Source of the DNA: Streptacidiphilus jeojiense
Lineage (GTDB): Bacteria > Actinomycetota > Actinomycetes > Streptomycetales > Streptomycetaceae
DNA length: 64,000 bases
Assembly: GCF_000719095.1 (NCBI RefSeq)
Contig: NZ_JOEH01000002.1
Coordinates: 307,806 to 371,805 of the forward strand
Direction: 5' to 3'
Shown here: piece by piece, positions 25,811 through 34,203 of the stretch
Numbering within the stretch: the stretch's first letter is position 1
Layout: the number at the start of each line of letters is the position of its first letter
Notes under the pieces: generated by a model
The model's database searches: none
What the model saw: only the letters and a program-made list of their open reading frames with translations
What the model was told of the DNA's origin: nothing
Program-made: the position numbers and the translations under genes

Positions 25811-26346
25811 TGGCCTCCGCCGACTACGGTCTGCTGATCCTCAGGATCACCCTGTTCGCAGTCATGGGCTTCCACGGCACCCAGAAGCTCTTCGGCTGGT
25901 GGGACGGGGGCGGGCTGGACCGCGCCGAGAAGTTCTTCGCCTCCCAGGGCTTCCGGCCGCCGCGGATGATGGCCCTGATCGCCGGTGCCACCGAGACCAC
26001 CGGCGCGCTGCTCGTCGGCGCCGGCGCGGGCAGCGTCCTGGCGGTGGCCATGCTCACCGGGGTCCTCGCCAACGTCGCCGCGATCCACCTGCGCAACGGA
26101 CTCGACAGCCGGAAGCACGGCTTCGAGCTCGAACTCGCCCTGCTGGCGGCGGTGGCGGCGATCGGGTTCTGCGGACCCGGCGCCCTGAGCCTGGACCACC
26201 TGCTCGCCCTGCCGCACGGTGCGCCCTGGGGGCCGCTGGCGGTGGCCGCCGGTGTGCTCGCCGGCCTGGTCGTCGTCACCACCCGGACCCCGGTGGGCGA
26301 GCGTCCGGCGGCCGCCCCCGCGAAGGTTCCCAGCCACCGACCCTGA
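25810..26346 (+). CDS. DoxX-family membrane protein
   Basis: 178 residues with four to five hydrophobic segments. The opening LLILRITLFAVMGFHGTQKLFGWWDG is the DoxX signature. DoxX proteins are quinone-linked membrane partners of oxidases and thiol systems. The ATG overlaps the stop of the monooxygenase gene by 4 bp. It probably handles electrons for, or protects against products of, the flavoenzymes on either side; this is inferred from position only. Confidence 0.85.
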   Translation: MASADYGLLILRITLFAVMGFHGTQKLFGWWDGGGLDRAEKFFASQGFRPPRMMALIAGATETTGALLVGAGAGSVLAVAMLTGVLANVAAIHLRNGLDSRKHGFELELALLAAVAAIGFCGPGALSLDHLLALPHGAPWGPLAVAAGVLAGLVVVTTRTPVGERPAAAPAKVPSHRP

Positions 26347-26414
26347 CCAAGCGTCAGCTACGCCACACCCCCGCCACACCCCCCGCATCAGAGGAACAGG
26401 AGCGTACGCCGCAC

Positions 26415-27812
26415 ATGGAGAACTCCCTGCCCGTCAGCAGCGTCCTCGCGTCGCTCGAAGGCACCTTCGAGGGCGAGACGGTGCTGCCCTCGGACCCCGG
26501 TTACGACCAGGCGCGCCGCGTCTGGAACGCCACGGTGGACCGGCGCCCCGCCGTGATCGCCTACTGCCGCTCCACCGCCGACGTCGCCGCGGTGGTCCGC
26601 GCCGCACGCGCCGCCGACCTCCCGCTGTCCGTACGCGGCGGCGGCCACCAGGTGGCCGGCCTGTCGGTGTGCGACCAGGGCGTCGTGGTGGACCTCTCCC
26701 GGATGCGCTCGGTCGGCTTCGCCGAGGACGGGACCAGCGTGCGGGCCGGCGGCGGATGCCTGCTGGCGGACGTCGACCGCACCGCCGCCGAGCGGGGCCG
26801 GATCGTGCCCGCGGGTGTGGTCTCCCACACCGGCCTGGGCGGTCTCGCGCTGGGCGGCGGGTTCGGCTGGACCTTCCGTAACTTCGGTCTGACCTGCGAC
26901 AACATCATCGGCGCCGAGGTCGTCACCGCGGACGGAAGCATCGTCCGGGCCGGCGAGTCGGACGGCGAGGACGCGGACCTGCTGTGGGCGCTGCGCGGCG
27001 GTGGCGGCAACTTCGGCGTCGTCACCGAGTTCACCCTGCGCACCCACCCGGTCAGCGACGTCCTGTTCGGGCAGGCGGCCTTCCTGCTGGAGGACCTGCC
27101 CGTGGCGGTGGCGCACTACGTGGCGACCATGGAGGCGGCGCCCGACGCGCTGAGCGCCATCTGCATCACCTGTCTGGCCCCGCCGATGCCCGGTATGCCA
27201 ACGGAGTTGGTGGGCCGTCCGGTGGTGCTGGTCAACGCGGTGTGGTCCGGCGACCTGGAGTCCGGCGCCGGGCCGATGGAGCAACTGCTCACCCGGGGAC
27301 CGTCGGTGATGAGCTTCCGGGCCCGGATGCCCTATGTGGCGGTGCAGTCGATGCAGGACGACCTGCATCCGCACGGGCGCTCCAACTACAACAAGTCCCG
27401 CTACCTGGACCGGGTCGACGACACCGCGATCAAGGCCCTGCTGGAGGCCGGCGGCCGGCTGCCGGGGCCGCATGCCCAGATCGAGGTGCTGCGCCTGGGC
27501 GGGGCCGCGAGCCGGGTCCCGGTGGACGCGACCGCCTTCGCCCACCGCGGGGCCGCGTACATCCTCAACGTCGTCGCGGCCTGGACCGAGCCGGACCAGG
27601 CCACCACCCAGATCGGCTGGGCCCGCGACACCTATGCGGCGATGGACTGCGTCGGCTCCGACGCCGGCTACATCAACTTCCTGGGCACCGAACCGGACCG
27701 GGTCCGCAGCGTCTACCCGCCGCGGACCTACCGGCGACTGCAGGCGATCAAGCGCCGTCTGGACCCCGACCGGGTCTTCCGCGGCAACGTCCCCATCGAA
27801 CCGGCGCCCTAG
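26415..27812 (+). CDS. FAD-linked oxidase of the berberine-bridge-enzyme type
   Basis: 465 residues with a PCMH/FAD-binding-4 domain and a C-terminal BBE segment (NKSRYLDRV, ending YRRLQAIKRRLDPDRVFRGN). The His for 8-alpha-histidyl FAD is in RGGGHQVAG. The second attachment Cys of bicovalent members is replaced: PAGVVSHTGLGGL has Val where the CxxVGxGG Cys would be. Monocovalent FAD is therefore expected. Such enzymes oxidise alcohols or form C-C/C-O bonds in natural products. The ribosome-binding site (AGGAG) is 13 nt from the ATG. Confidence 0.88.
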   Translation: MENSLPVSSVLASLEGTFEGETVLPSDPGYDQARRVWNATVDRRPAVIAYCRSTADVAAVVRAARAADLPLSVRGGGHQVAGLSVCDQGVVVDLSRMRSVGFAEDGTSVRAGGGCLLADVDRTAAERGRIVPAGVVSHTGLGGLALGGGFGWTFRNFGLTCDNIIGAEVVTADGSIVRAGESDGEDADLLWALRGGGGNFGVVTEFTLRTHPVSDVLFGQAAFLLEDLPVAVAHYVATMEAAPDALSAICITCLAPPMPGMPTELVGRPVVLVNAVWSGDLESGAGPMEQLLTRGPSVMSFRARMPYVAVQSMQDDLHPHGRSNYNKSRYLDRVDDTAIKALLEAGGRLPGPHAQIEVLRLGGAASRVPVDATAFAHRGAAYILNVVAAWTEPDQATTQIGWARDTYAAMDCVGSDAGYINFLGTEPDRVRSVYPPRTYRRLQAIKRRLDPDRVFRGNVPIEPAP

Positions 27813-27829
27813 GTCCAAGACCCGTGCCA

Positions 27830-27877
27830 CGCACGCCCGCACGCCCGCACGCCCGCAAGTCCGCACGCCCGCACGAG
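27830..27877. repeat. Six tandem 8-bp units
   Basis: CGCACGCC repeated: units 1, 2, 3 and 5 are exact, unit 4 is CGCAAGTC and unit 6 is CGCACGAG. It lies in the gap between the FAD oxidase and the exporter genes. Probably slippage-derived; the copy number may vary between strains. Confidence 0.7.
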
Positions 27878-27936
27878 AACACCGCAGGAGTACCCCAGTC
27901 CCAGCCCTCCACTCCACCACCACCATTGGATGCGGC

Positions 27937-29523
27937 ATGTCCCAGAACCCAACCCCGCCCGAGTCCGGCAGAAGCCTGCCGCTCCGCACGCTGATCGCCT
28001 GCTGCCTGGCGATCTGCATAGCCCAGACCGCGCTGGCGATCCCCGCCACCCTCAACGGTCTGCTCCAGTCCTCCCTGCACACCACCGGATCCCAGCTGAC
28101 CTGGATCTCCGACGCCACCCTGCTGCCCGTCGCCGTGCTAGAACTCACCTTCGGCGTCCTGGGCGACCTGTTCGGGCGCAAGCGCCTGCTCGTCGGCGGC
28201 GCGCTGCTGCTGGCCGTCGGCGAGGCGCTGTCGGCCGGCGCGGGCGGCGTGCACTACCTGTGGGCCGGCCAGGCGCTGGCCGGGGTCGGCGCCGCCGGGA
28301 TCCTCCCCAGCTCGCTGGCGATGGTCGCGGTCGGGACCCACACGGCCAAGCACCGTGCCACTGCCATCGCGGCCTGGTCCGCCTGCCTCGCCGCCGGTGG
28401 CTTCGTCGCCCCGATGCTCGGCGGCATCACCGGCAACTACGGCTCCTGGCGCTGGTCGTTCATCGTCCTGGCGATGCTGGGGGTGGTCAGCGCGGCCGTG
28501 GGCCTGATCGCCCGCGACTCCAGGGCGCCGCAGGGCCGATCGCTCGACCTGCCGGGCCAACTCACCATCGGCATCGGCCTGTTCGCCCTGCTCTACGCCG
28601 TGATCCAGGGGCCCACCGACGGCTGGGGAGCGGCCCCCGTGGTCACCGCCTTCCTGATCGCGGCGGTGTTCCTGGCGCTGTTCGTGGTCGCCGAACTGCG
28701 GTCCGCGGCCCCGCTGCTGCAGCTGGACCTGTTCAGGAACCGGGCCTTCAGCGTGGCCGCCGCCGTCGCGGTGACCGGGATCTTCAGCTTCATCGGCACC
28801 TGTTACGCGCTCAGCATCCGGCTCGGCCCGATCCAGCACCAGAGTCCGCTGCGCATCGCGGTGGCCTTCCTGTTCACCAACGGGCCCACGCTGGTGCTGG
28901 CCCCGGTGACGGCCAGACTTCTGCACCGGGTCTCGGCGCGCTGGCTGCTCAGCGGCGGCTTCCTGCTGATCGCCGCGGGCGACCTGCTGCTGGCCCGGAT
29001 CCCGGTCACCGACCTGGGGCTGCCCTCGCTGATCGCACCGCTGATCCTGATCGGCCTCGGCTTCACCCTCGCGGTCTCCTCCATCACCGCGACGGCCGTC
29101 AACACCGTGCCGATCAGCCTGGCCGGCATGGCCAGCGGCGTCACCAGCCAGTTGCGCGACTTCGGCGCCACCCTCGGCCCGGCCCTGATCGGGGCGGTCG
29201 CCCTGAGCCGGGCCGCCACCGGATTCAACTCCGCCCTCGCCGGCTCTCCGCTGCCGATCGGCGTCAAGGCGGCGGCCGGGCAGATCGCCACGGCCGGCGG
29301 GCCGCTGGCGGTCAACTCGCTGCCACCCCAGTCACCGCCAGGCGCCGCGGCGCCGCTGGCCCTGCACGCCCTCGGCGACGGCTACTCGACCGGGTTCCTG
29401 GTCTGCGGCGCCGCCGCACTGCTGTCCTGCCTGCTCGCCGGACTGGTCCTGCACGGCAGCCACGGCCGCGTCACCGCGCCCGAACCGGACATCGACACGC
29501 TAGCCGCTCCAGCGATCGCCTGA
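27937..29523 (+). CDS. MFS drug-efflux transporter, DHA2 type (14 helices)
   Basis: 528 residues with about 14 hydrophobic segments. Motif A-like GVLGDLFGRKRLLVGG lies after helix 2. DHA2 features include the extra pair of helices near the middle and a hydrophobic C-terminus. The family exports drugs or metabolites by proton antiport. It is the last gene of the rightward operon with the luciferase-like, DoxX and BBE genes. It probably exports the product or excludes the substrate of that pathway, followed by a strong hairpin. Confidence 0.88.
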   Translation: MSQNPTPPESGRSLPLRTLIACCLAICIAQTALAIPATLNGLLQSSLHTTGSQLTWISDATLLPVAVLELTFGVLGDLFGRKRLLVGGALLLAVGEALSAGAGGVHYLWAGQALAGVGAAGILPSSLAMVAVGTHTAKHRATAIAAWSACLAAGGFVAPMLGGITGNYGSWRWSFIVLAMLGVVSAAVGLIARDSRAPQGRSLDLPGQLTIGIGLFALLYAVIQGPTDGWGAAPVVTAFLIAAVFLALFVVAELRSAAPLLQLDLFRNRAFSVAAAVAVTGIFSFIGTCYALSIRLGPIQHQSPLRIAVAFLFTNGPTLVLAPVTARLLHRVSARWLLSGGFLLIAAGDLLLARIPVTDLGLPSLIAPLILIGLGFTLAVSSITATAVNTVPISLAGMASGVTSQLRDFGATLGPALIGAVALSRAATGFNSALAGSPLPIGVKAAAGQIATAGGPLAVNSLPPQSPPGAAAPLALHALGDGYSTGFLVCGAAALLSCLLAGLVLHGSHGRVTAPEPDIDTLAAPAIA

Positions 29524-29530
29524 CCGCACC

Positions 29531-29563
29531 GGCCGCGGACCACCGAGGCCCGGGTCCGCGGCC
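29531..29563. terminator. Bidirectional hairpin terminator
   Basis: Perfect 11-bp stem GGCCGCGGACC / GGTCCGCGGCC with an 11-nt loop, eight bases after the MFS stop and between convergent MFS and PIN-domain genes. Confidence 0.75.
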
Positions 29564-29580
29564 TTGCGCCTGGCCGGGAG

Positions 29581-30027
29581 CTACTCCAGGTCGTCCGGCA
29601 GCAGACGGAAGGCAGCGTGATCCGTGAGGGGACGGACGGCCCGGAAGTGGCGTCGGTCGACGGTGAAGATCGCATTGGTGCGGAACTCCGCAGCGAGGGC
29701 GACGTTGACCGCGTCGGTGAGGCCGATGTTGAGATCTCTGTACCGCTTGAGCACGACACGTGCGGCGGGGAGATGCGGACCGACCTCTGGGATCTCGAAC
29801 CGCCCCACCGCCTGACGGTCGATGATGTCGTCGAGCACGGACATCGCAGCTTCGGGGCTCACGCCCGTGGACGCCAGATAGTCCAACTCGGCCAGGACCA
29901 AGGGCGAGATGACCAGATGGCCCACCGTCTTGAGTGCGAGCCGACAGGCTTCGTGATCCGGTTCGTCGCCGAAGTAGTAGGCGAGCAGTGCCCCGGTGTC
30001 GCCGACGACGGCGACCTCGCTGCTCAC
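29581..30027 (-). CDS. PIN-domain ribonuclease toxin (VapC-like)
   Basis: 148 residues. The four PIN acidic residues are Asp10 (VVGDTGALLA), Glu47 (LAELDYL), Asp105 (LTDAVNVALA) and Asp124 (FTVDRRHF). VapC-like toxins cleave tRNA or rRNA with Mg2+. The GTG start overlaps the antitoxin stop by 4 bp, in the usual antitoxin-first order. The antitoxin is Phd-like rather than VapB-like, a mixed pairing found in other actinobacteria. Confidence 0.88.
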   Translation of the reverse strand: MSSEVAVVGDTGALLAYYFGDEPDHEACRLALKTVGHLVISPLVLAELDYLASTGVSPEAAMSVLDDIIDRQAVGRFEIPEVGPHLPAARVVLKRYRDLNIGLTDAVNVALAAEFRTNAIFTVDRRHFRAVRPLTDHAAFRLLPDDLE

Positions 30028-30266
30028 CGCCCGAACCCCCGCATCAGCTCGTCCCGGTCAGCGACGAGTCGCCCTCCGCCACCGGGGAGAACCGGTGCGT
30101 CGTCGAGCTCGTCGCCCATGGGGTCGGTGCGGAAGGGGTAGTGAGCCGGAGCCAGGGAGGGCGGAACGAGGGTGGCCACATGGCGACCGTCCTTGGTGAC
30201 CGTCACGATCTCCCCCCGCTCGACCGCCCCTATCACCCTGGCCGTCTGTTGGTTCAGCTCCCGCAT
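30024..30266 (-). CDS. Phd/YefM-type antitoxin
   Basis: 80 residues from the ATG of MRELNQQTARVIGAVERGEI, chosen because GGAG lies 6 nt before it. An in-frame ATG four codons upstream (30278) would give METTMREL and could be a leaderless start. The N-terminal half is the Phd DNA-binding fold (RELNQ, GEIVTVTKDGRHVATLVP). The C-terminal tail, rich in Asp/Gly, should block the PIN toxin. It is followed directly by the toxin gene with a 4-bp overlap. Confidence 0.85.
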   Translation of the reverse strand: MRELNQQTARVIGAVERGEIVTVTKDGRHVATLVPPSLAPAHYPFRTDPMGDELDDAPVLPGGGGRLVADRDELMRGFGR

Positions 30267-30285
30267 GGTGGTCTCCATGGGGGAA

Positions 30286-30306
30286 GTGTACTACGAGGTA
30301 CTACAC
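30286..30306. promoter_or_regulatory. Autoregulatory operator of the toxin-antitoxin pair
   Basis: Minus strand reads GTGTAGTAC-CTC-GTAGTACAC, a palindrome apart from the central base of each arm, and also a direct repeat of GTAGTAC. It lies 8 nt before the upstream ATG of the antitoxin and overlaps the last codons and stop of the alpha/beta-hydrolase gene. TAGTAC could serve as -10, giving a nearly leaderless message. Confidence 0.6.
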
Positions 30307-31302
30307 GGCCGCCTGCGCGAGGAGGCGCTGGAGCCAGCGGGTGCGGGCGTTGCGTGCGTCCTGGCTGAGTGCCGCCCGCGGTGCCAGGCCGTCGAAGCCG
30401 TGGTAGGCACCGGGCCATACGTGCAGTTCCGCCTGGCCGCCGGCCTGCCAGATCGCGTTCGCGTAGGCCACGTCCTCGTCCCGGTAGATCTCCGCCGACC
30501 CGACCTCGACATAGGCCGGGGGGAGTCCGGAGAGGTCGGTGGCGCGCGAGGGGGCCGCGTACGGCGGTAGGTTCGCAGCACCGTGGCGGTCGCCCAACAG
30601 GGCCTTCCACGCTGTGGTGTTGGAGGTGAGACCCCATACGCCGTCGCCTGCCAGCTGATGACTGGAGAAGGTGGTGCCGCGGTCGTCGAGCATGGGACAC
30701 AGCAGCAGCTGCCCCAGAGCCCTGGGGCCGCCGCGGTCGCGGGCCAGCAGGGCCAGGGCCGCGGCGAGCCCGCCACCCGCGCTCTTCCCGCCGATGACGA
30801 TGCGGTCAGCGTCGATGCCCAGCTCGGCGGCGTGCCCGGCCGCCCAGACGAGTCCGGCGTAGCAGTCCTCCAGCGGTTCCGGGTACTGGGCCCGGGGCGC
30901 CAGCCGGTACTCGACGGAGAGGACGGCCAGTCCCAGGGGGAGGGCCCACTCGCGAAGGAGCCGCGGAAGCACGGACCATGCGTTGCCCATGACCATCGCG
31001 CCTCCGTGCATGTAGTACAGCAGCGGCAGTGGTCCCACCAGTCCGGACGGCCGCGCGCTCACGAGCGTGACCTCGGGGCCGTCCGGCGGTCCCGGTACCC
31101 GGAGTTCCGCGACCGCGAAACGGCCGTCGGCGCGAAGCTCCTCCGCGGTGGGCCTGGGCCGGGCCGCGGCGTCCTGCTGCTGCCGGGCCCGCAGATTGCC
31201 CGGGGTGACCGGCTCCCTCGACTCCACGCCCAAGTCCGCCAGTGCGGCGTTCAGTTCGGGGTCGAAGGGGGGCGCCGCCCCCGGTGTTCCGCTGTGGCCC
31301 AT
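30301..31302 (-). CDS. HSL-type alpha/beta hydrolase (esterase/lipase)
   Basis: 333 residues. Oxyanion-hole motif YYMHGGAMVMG, nucleophile elbow GKSAGGG, catalytic Asp near GSAEIYRDED and His in GAYHGFDG. This is the hormone-sensitive-lipase (family IV) layout acting on short-chain esters. No signal peptide, so probably cytoplasmic. No Shine-Dalgarno is visible before the ATG. Its 3' end overlaps the toxin-antitoxin operator, so it may be read through into that pair. Confidence 0.87.
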   Translation of the reverse strand: MGHSGTPGAAPPFDPELNAALADLGVESREPVTPGNLRARQQQDAAARPRPTAEELRADGRFAVAELRVPGPPDGPEVTLVSARPSGLVGPLPLLYYMHGGAMVMGNAWSVLPRLLREWALPLGLAVLSVEYRLAPRAQYPEPLEDCYAGLVWAAGHAAELGIDADRIVIGGKSAGGGLAAALALLARDRGGPRALGQLLLCPMLDDRGTTFSSHQLAGDGVWGLTSNTTAWKALLGDRHGAANLPPYAAPSRATDLSGLPPAYVEVGSAEIYRDEDVAYANAIWQAGGQAELHVWPGAYHGFDGLAPRAALSQDARNARTRWLQRLLAQAAV

Positions 31303-31323
31303 GCGGGGTAGCCAATCACAGGG

Positions 31324-32202
31324 TCACGGCTTGGGCAGGGTGCAGCCCGGGAGGGTGAGGTCGAAGCGGTTCCCGGAGGCCACGCAGGCGGGGATCTCGT
31401 AGGTCTCCTCGGCGTAGTTGGTGCCCTGGTGCACCGTCACATTGCCGTTCTGGTCGACCTCGCAGGGGTTGTCCAGGGTGCAGCGGGAGCCGTCCTCGTT
31501 GCCCGTGTTGTTGACGGCGACCACCAGGCCGGTGGCGGTGTCGATGACCGGCGAGCCGGAGGTCCCGCCGATGGTGTTGCAGGTCGAGGTGTAGCGGACC
31601 GAGTCCTTCCAGACCCAGTTGCTCTCGTGCAACTGGTAGACGAATCCGTCGATCGCGCAGGAGTAGGTGGTCTTCCAGTAGCCGGAGACGACCTTGATGG
31701 CCGCGCCGGCGGTCGGGTGCGTCGCGGACAGCCGCAGCGGCGCGATGCCGTAGGAGGACTGGATCTGCGCGTAGGTCTTGCCCAGTTGGTAGATGGTGAT
31801 GTCGGTGTCCGTCATGGTCGCGTACGCCACCTTGACGGCGCGGAGCGTGGCGAGCTTGCGTCCGGTGGAGCTCAGCAGGCTGAAGCTGCGGGTGGAGGCC
31901 TGGTCCACGACCACCTGGCCGGGGTCGAGGAACCCGGTCTCCAGGCAGTGCCCGTTGGTCATCACCAGCGCCGGGTCGCTGGACACGGACGAGGGCATCG
32001 CGATGAGGGAGCCCGAACAGTCGTCGAGCGCGACCGTGCCGGCGTAGGTCACCGTGACGGCCGCCGGCGCGGGCGCCGATGCGCGTGCGTACGCCGATGC
32101 CGGCGCGTACGACGGTGCGGCGACCGCGGGGCCCGCCAGGCCCAGCAGCGCGCCTGCGGCGGCCACGAGCGCGGCCAGGGTGGCGCGGAGCGGGTGCTTC
32201 AT
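31324..32202 (-). CDS. Secreted trypsin-like serine protease
   Basis: 292 residues. The start is the ATG preceded by AGAGGA at 9 nt, six codons inside the longest frame. The signal peptide MKHPLRATLAALVAAAGALL ends AVAAPS. The chymotrypsin-fold triad is visible: His in VMTNGHCL, Asp in MTDTDITIYQL, Ser in GGTSGSPVI. Several Cys residues could form disulfides. It is an extracellular peptidase of unknown specificity, with no pro-domain of the alpha-lytic type. Confidence 0.87.
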   Translation of the reverse strand: MKHPLRATLAALVAAAGALLGLAGPAVAAPSYAPASAYARASAPAPAAVTVTYAGTVALDDCSGSLIAMPSSVSSDPALVMTNGHCLETGFLDPGQVVVDQASTRSFSLLSSTGRKLATLRAVKVAYATMTDTDITIYQLGKTYAQIQSSYGIAPLRLSATHPTAGAAIKVVSGYWKTTYSCAIDGFVYQLHESNWVWKDSVRYTSTCNTIGGTSGSPVIDTATGLVVAVNNTGNEDGSRCTLDNPCEVDQNGNVTVHQGTNYAEETYEIPACVASGNRFDLTLPGCTLPKP

Positions 32203-32347
32203 GGGTGGGAGTCCTCTCACGACCGAGCATTCGGTTGGATTGTCATGTACATCATCGCGAGAGGGGCTGCCCCGGACAAGACCGCAGGGTCGGCCGGCGG
32301 ACTCAGGGTTGTGTATTAGTACCTACCAGTGCCGGTCACGGCGTCGG

Positions 32348-33307
32348 TCATGACGCTGGCCCGGTCGTGCCGAAGCGGGAGCGGTACTCCGTCGGGGTGG
32401 TGCCCAGGTGGCGGGCGAAGGCGCGGCGCAAGGTCTCGTCGCTGCCCAACCCGCTGCCGTAGGCGGCCGAGGTGACGCTGTCTCCGTCGAGGAGGAGCTG
32501 CTGGGCACGGTCCAGGCGGACCCGTTCGAGCCAGCGGGCGGGTGTGGTGCCGAGTTCGGCGTGGAAGATCCGGGTCAGGTGACGGGGACTCACGGCCATG
32601 CGCGCGGCCATGGCGGTCAGGCTGTGGTCGGCGGCCGGGTCCGCGAGCACGGCGGCGACGAGTGAGCGCAGCAGGTCGCCCCGCGCCGGCGGGGTGGTGA
32701 CGGCCGTCGAGAACTGCGACTGGCCGGCGGGCCGTCGCATGAACACCACCAGCTCGCGGGCGACGGCCCTTGCCACGTCGGCTCCGTGGTCGTCCTCCAC
32801 CAGGGCCAGGGCCAGATCGATCCCGGCGCTGATGCCCGCCGACGTGACGTAGCGTCCGTCACGGACGTGAATGGCGTCGGGTTCGAGGCGCACCCGGGGG
32901 TAGCGGCGGGCGAGTTCCCCGGCGTGCCGCCAGTGCGTCGTCGCTCGGCGTCCGTCGAGCAAGCCGAGTTCGGCGAGGACGAAGGCGCCGGTGCACACCG
33001 ATGCGACCCGTTCCGCCCGCTCGGTGAGGGTGCAGACCGTGTCGAGGAGTTCCTGCTCCACGGGTTGCTGCGCCAGCCGGTCGCCCCCGGCGACCACGAC
33101 CGTGTGCAGTGGCCCGGCGTCGGCCGCGGTCACGGCGCCGGCCAGGGTCAGCCCGGTCGAGGTGGTCACCGGGCCGCCGCGCGGCGAGACCAGGACCGGC
33201 TGGTAGGGCGGGGCGTGCCGTCCTGCCTGGTGCAGCACCTCGGAGGGGCCGCTGACGTCGAGCATGGTCACGTCGTCGAAGATCACAAAGCCGACCCGGT
33301 GCTTCAT
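32348..33307 (-). CDS. GlxA-type AraC-family regulator (DJ-1/PfpI domain plus HTH)
   Basis: 319 residues. The N-terminal DJ-1/PfpI-like domain runs MKHRVGFVIFDDVTMLDVSG through SVCTGAFVLAELGLLDGR. The C-terminal AraC HTH pair is about residues 220-315 (DHSLTAMAARMAVSPRHLTR, then AYGSGLGSDETLRRAF). Such proteins sense small molecules and activate nearby genes. It is divergent from the HD-domain gene with a 124-bp gap, so that gene is the likely target. Confidence 0.92.
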   Translation of the reverse strand: MKHRVGFVIFDDVTMLDVSGPSEVLHQAGRHAPPYQPVLVSPRGGPVTTSTGLTLAGAVTAADAGPLHTVVVAGGDRLAQQPVEQELLDTVCTLTERAERVASVCTGAFVLAELGLLDGRRATTHWRHAGELARRYPRVRLEPDAIHVRDGRYVTSAGISAGIDLALALVEDDHGADVARAVARELVVFMRRPAGQSQFSTAVTTPPARGDLLRSLVAAVLADPAADHSLTAMAARMAVSPRHLTRIFHAELGTTPARWLERVRLDRAQQLLLDGDSVTSAAYGSGLGSDETLRRAFARHLGTTPTEYRSRFGTTGPAS

Positions 33308-33431
33308 GTCCGGATCTGTGGTTTTCCTGGCTGAAGGGACATGGCCCCAGCCTACGTCCCCGACAGAAGGTGGACAGACAGCACAAGGACAGATGAACCG
33401 ACACACCGACATGACGACGACGGAGGCAGTC

Positions 33432-34070
33432 ATGAACCAATGGATCGCAGGCGTGGCCATCCCGGACAGTGCCCTGGCCCGAGAGGCGACCGAGCTGGTG
33501 CGCGAGGCCGCGTCGCCGCTGCTGTTCGACCACTCCAGGCGGGTCTTCCTGTGGGGTGCGCTGCGCGGGCGGGAGCAGGGGACCGACTTCGACGCCGAGC
33601 TGCTCTACGTCGGAGCGATGTTCCACGACCTCGGCCTCACCGAGCGCTTCCGCGGTTCGCAGCAGCGTTTCGAGCTCGACGGCGCCGACGAGGCCCGCTC
33701 GTTCCTGCACGCCCACGGCATCACCGGCGATGCCGCCGACCGGGTCTGGACGGGTATCGCCCTGCACACCACGCCGGAGATCCCGCTGCACATGGCGCCC
33801 GAGATCGCCCTGGTCACCCGCGGTGTGGAACTGGACGTCCTCGGCATCGGCTACGACCTGGTCCCGGACGAGCAGCGTGCCGCCGTGGTGGCGGCGCACC
33901 CCCGCCCGGACTTCAAGAACGGGATCCTCGCCGCGTTCACCCGGGGCATCGAGCACCGTCCCGGCACCACCTTCGGCAACGTCAAGGCGGACGTGTTGGC
34001 ACACTTCGTGCCCGGTTTCGTACGCGGCGACTTCGTCGAGGTCATCAAGGACTCCGCCTGGCCGGAGTGA
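33432..34070 (+). CDS. HD-domain metal-dependent hydrolase (cyanamide-hydratase-like)
   Basis: 212 residues. GGAGG six bases before the ATG of MNQWIAG decides this start over an ATG seven codons upstream. HD-fold ligands are FDHSRRVFLWG, GAMFHDLGL and IALHTTPEIP. The spacing resembles the small HD proteins annotated as cyanamide hydratase-like or phosphohydrolase. Substrate unknown. Paired with the divergent GlxA-type regulator, it probably detoxifies or catabolises the compound sensed by that regulator. Confidence 0.85.
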   Translation: MNQWIAGVAIPDSALAREATELVREAASPLLFDHSRRVFLWGALRGREQGTDFDAELLYVGAMFHDLGLTERFRGSQQRFELDGADEARSFLHAHGITGDAADRVWTGIALHTTPEIPLHMAPEIALVTRGVELDVLGIGYDLVPDEQRAAVVAAHPRPDFKNGILAAFTRGIEHRPGTTFGNVKADVLAHFVPGFVRGDFVEVIKDSAWPE

Positions 34071-34074
34071 CAGC

Positions 34075-34203
34075 TCACATGTCCAGGACGACGTCGGTGC
34101 CGGGCCGGGCGCAGCAGATGAGCACCTCGCCGTCGGGCGGGGACTCCAGCGGGTCCGGGGCGTAGCTGACGTCGCCGGACAGCCGGTCGCGGCCCGGGGT
34201 CAC
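34075..34203 (-). pseudogene. C-terminal remnant of an iron-sulfur/MOSC-type oxidoreductase
   Basis: A 42-codon frame starting at a GTG that overlaps the methyltransferase stop (GTGA). It ends GEVLICCARPGTDVVLDM, which matches the extreme C-terminus of 2Fe-2S ferredoxin-type oxidoreductases and MOSC/ferredoxin fusions, including the CC pair and VVLDM end. Everything upstream of this tail is missing, replaced by the methyltransferase gene. A decayed gene tail is the simplest reading; translation as a small protein by coupling is possible. Confidence 0.5.
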
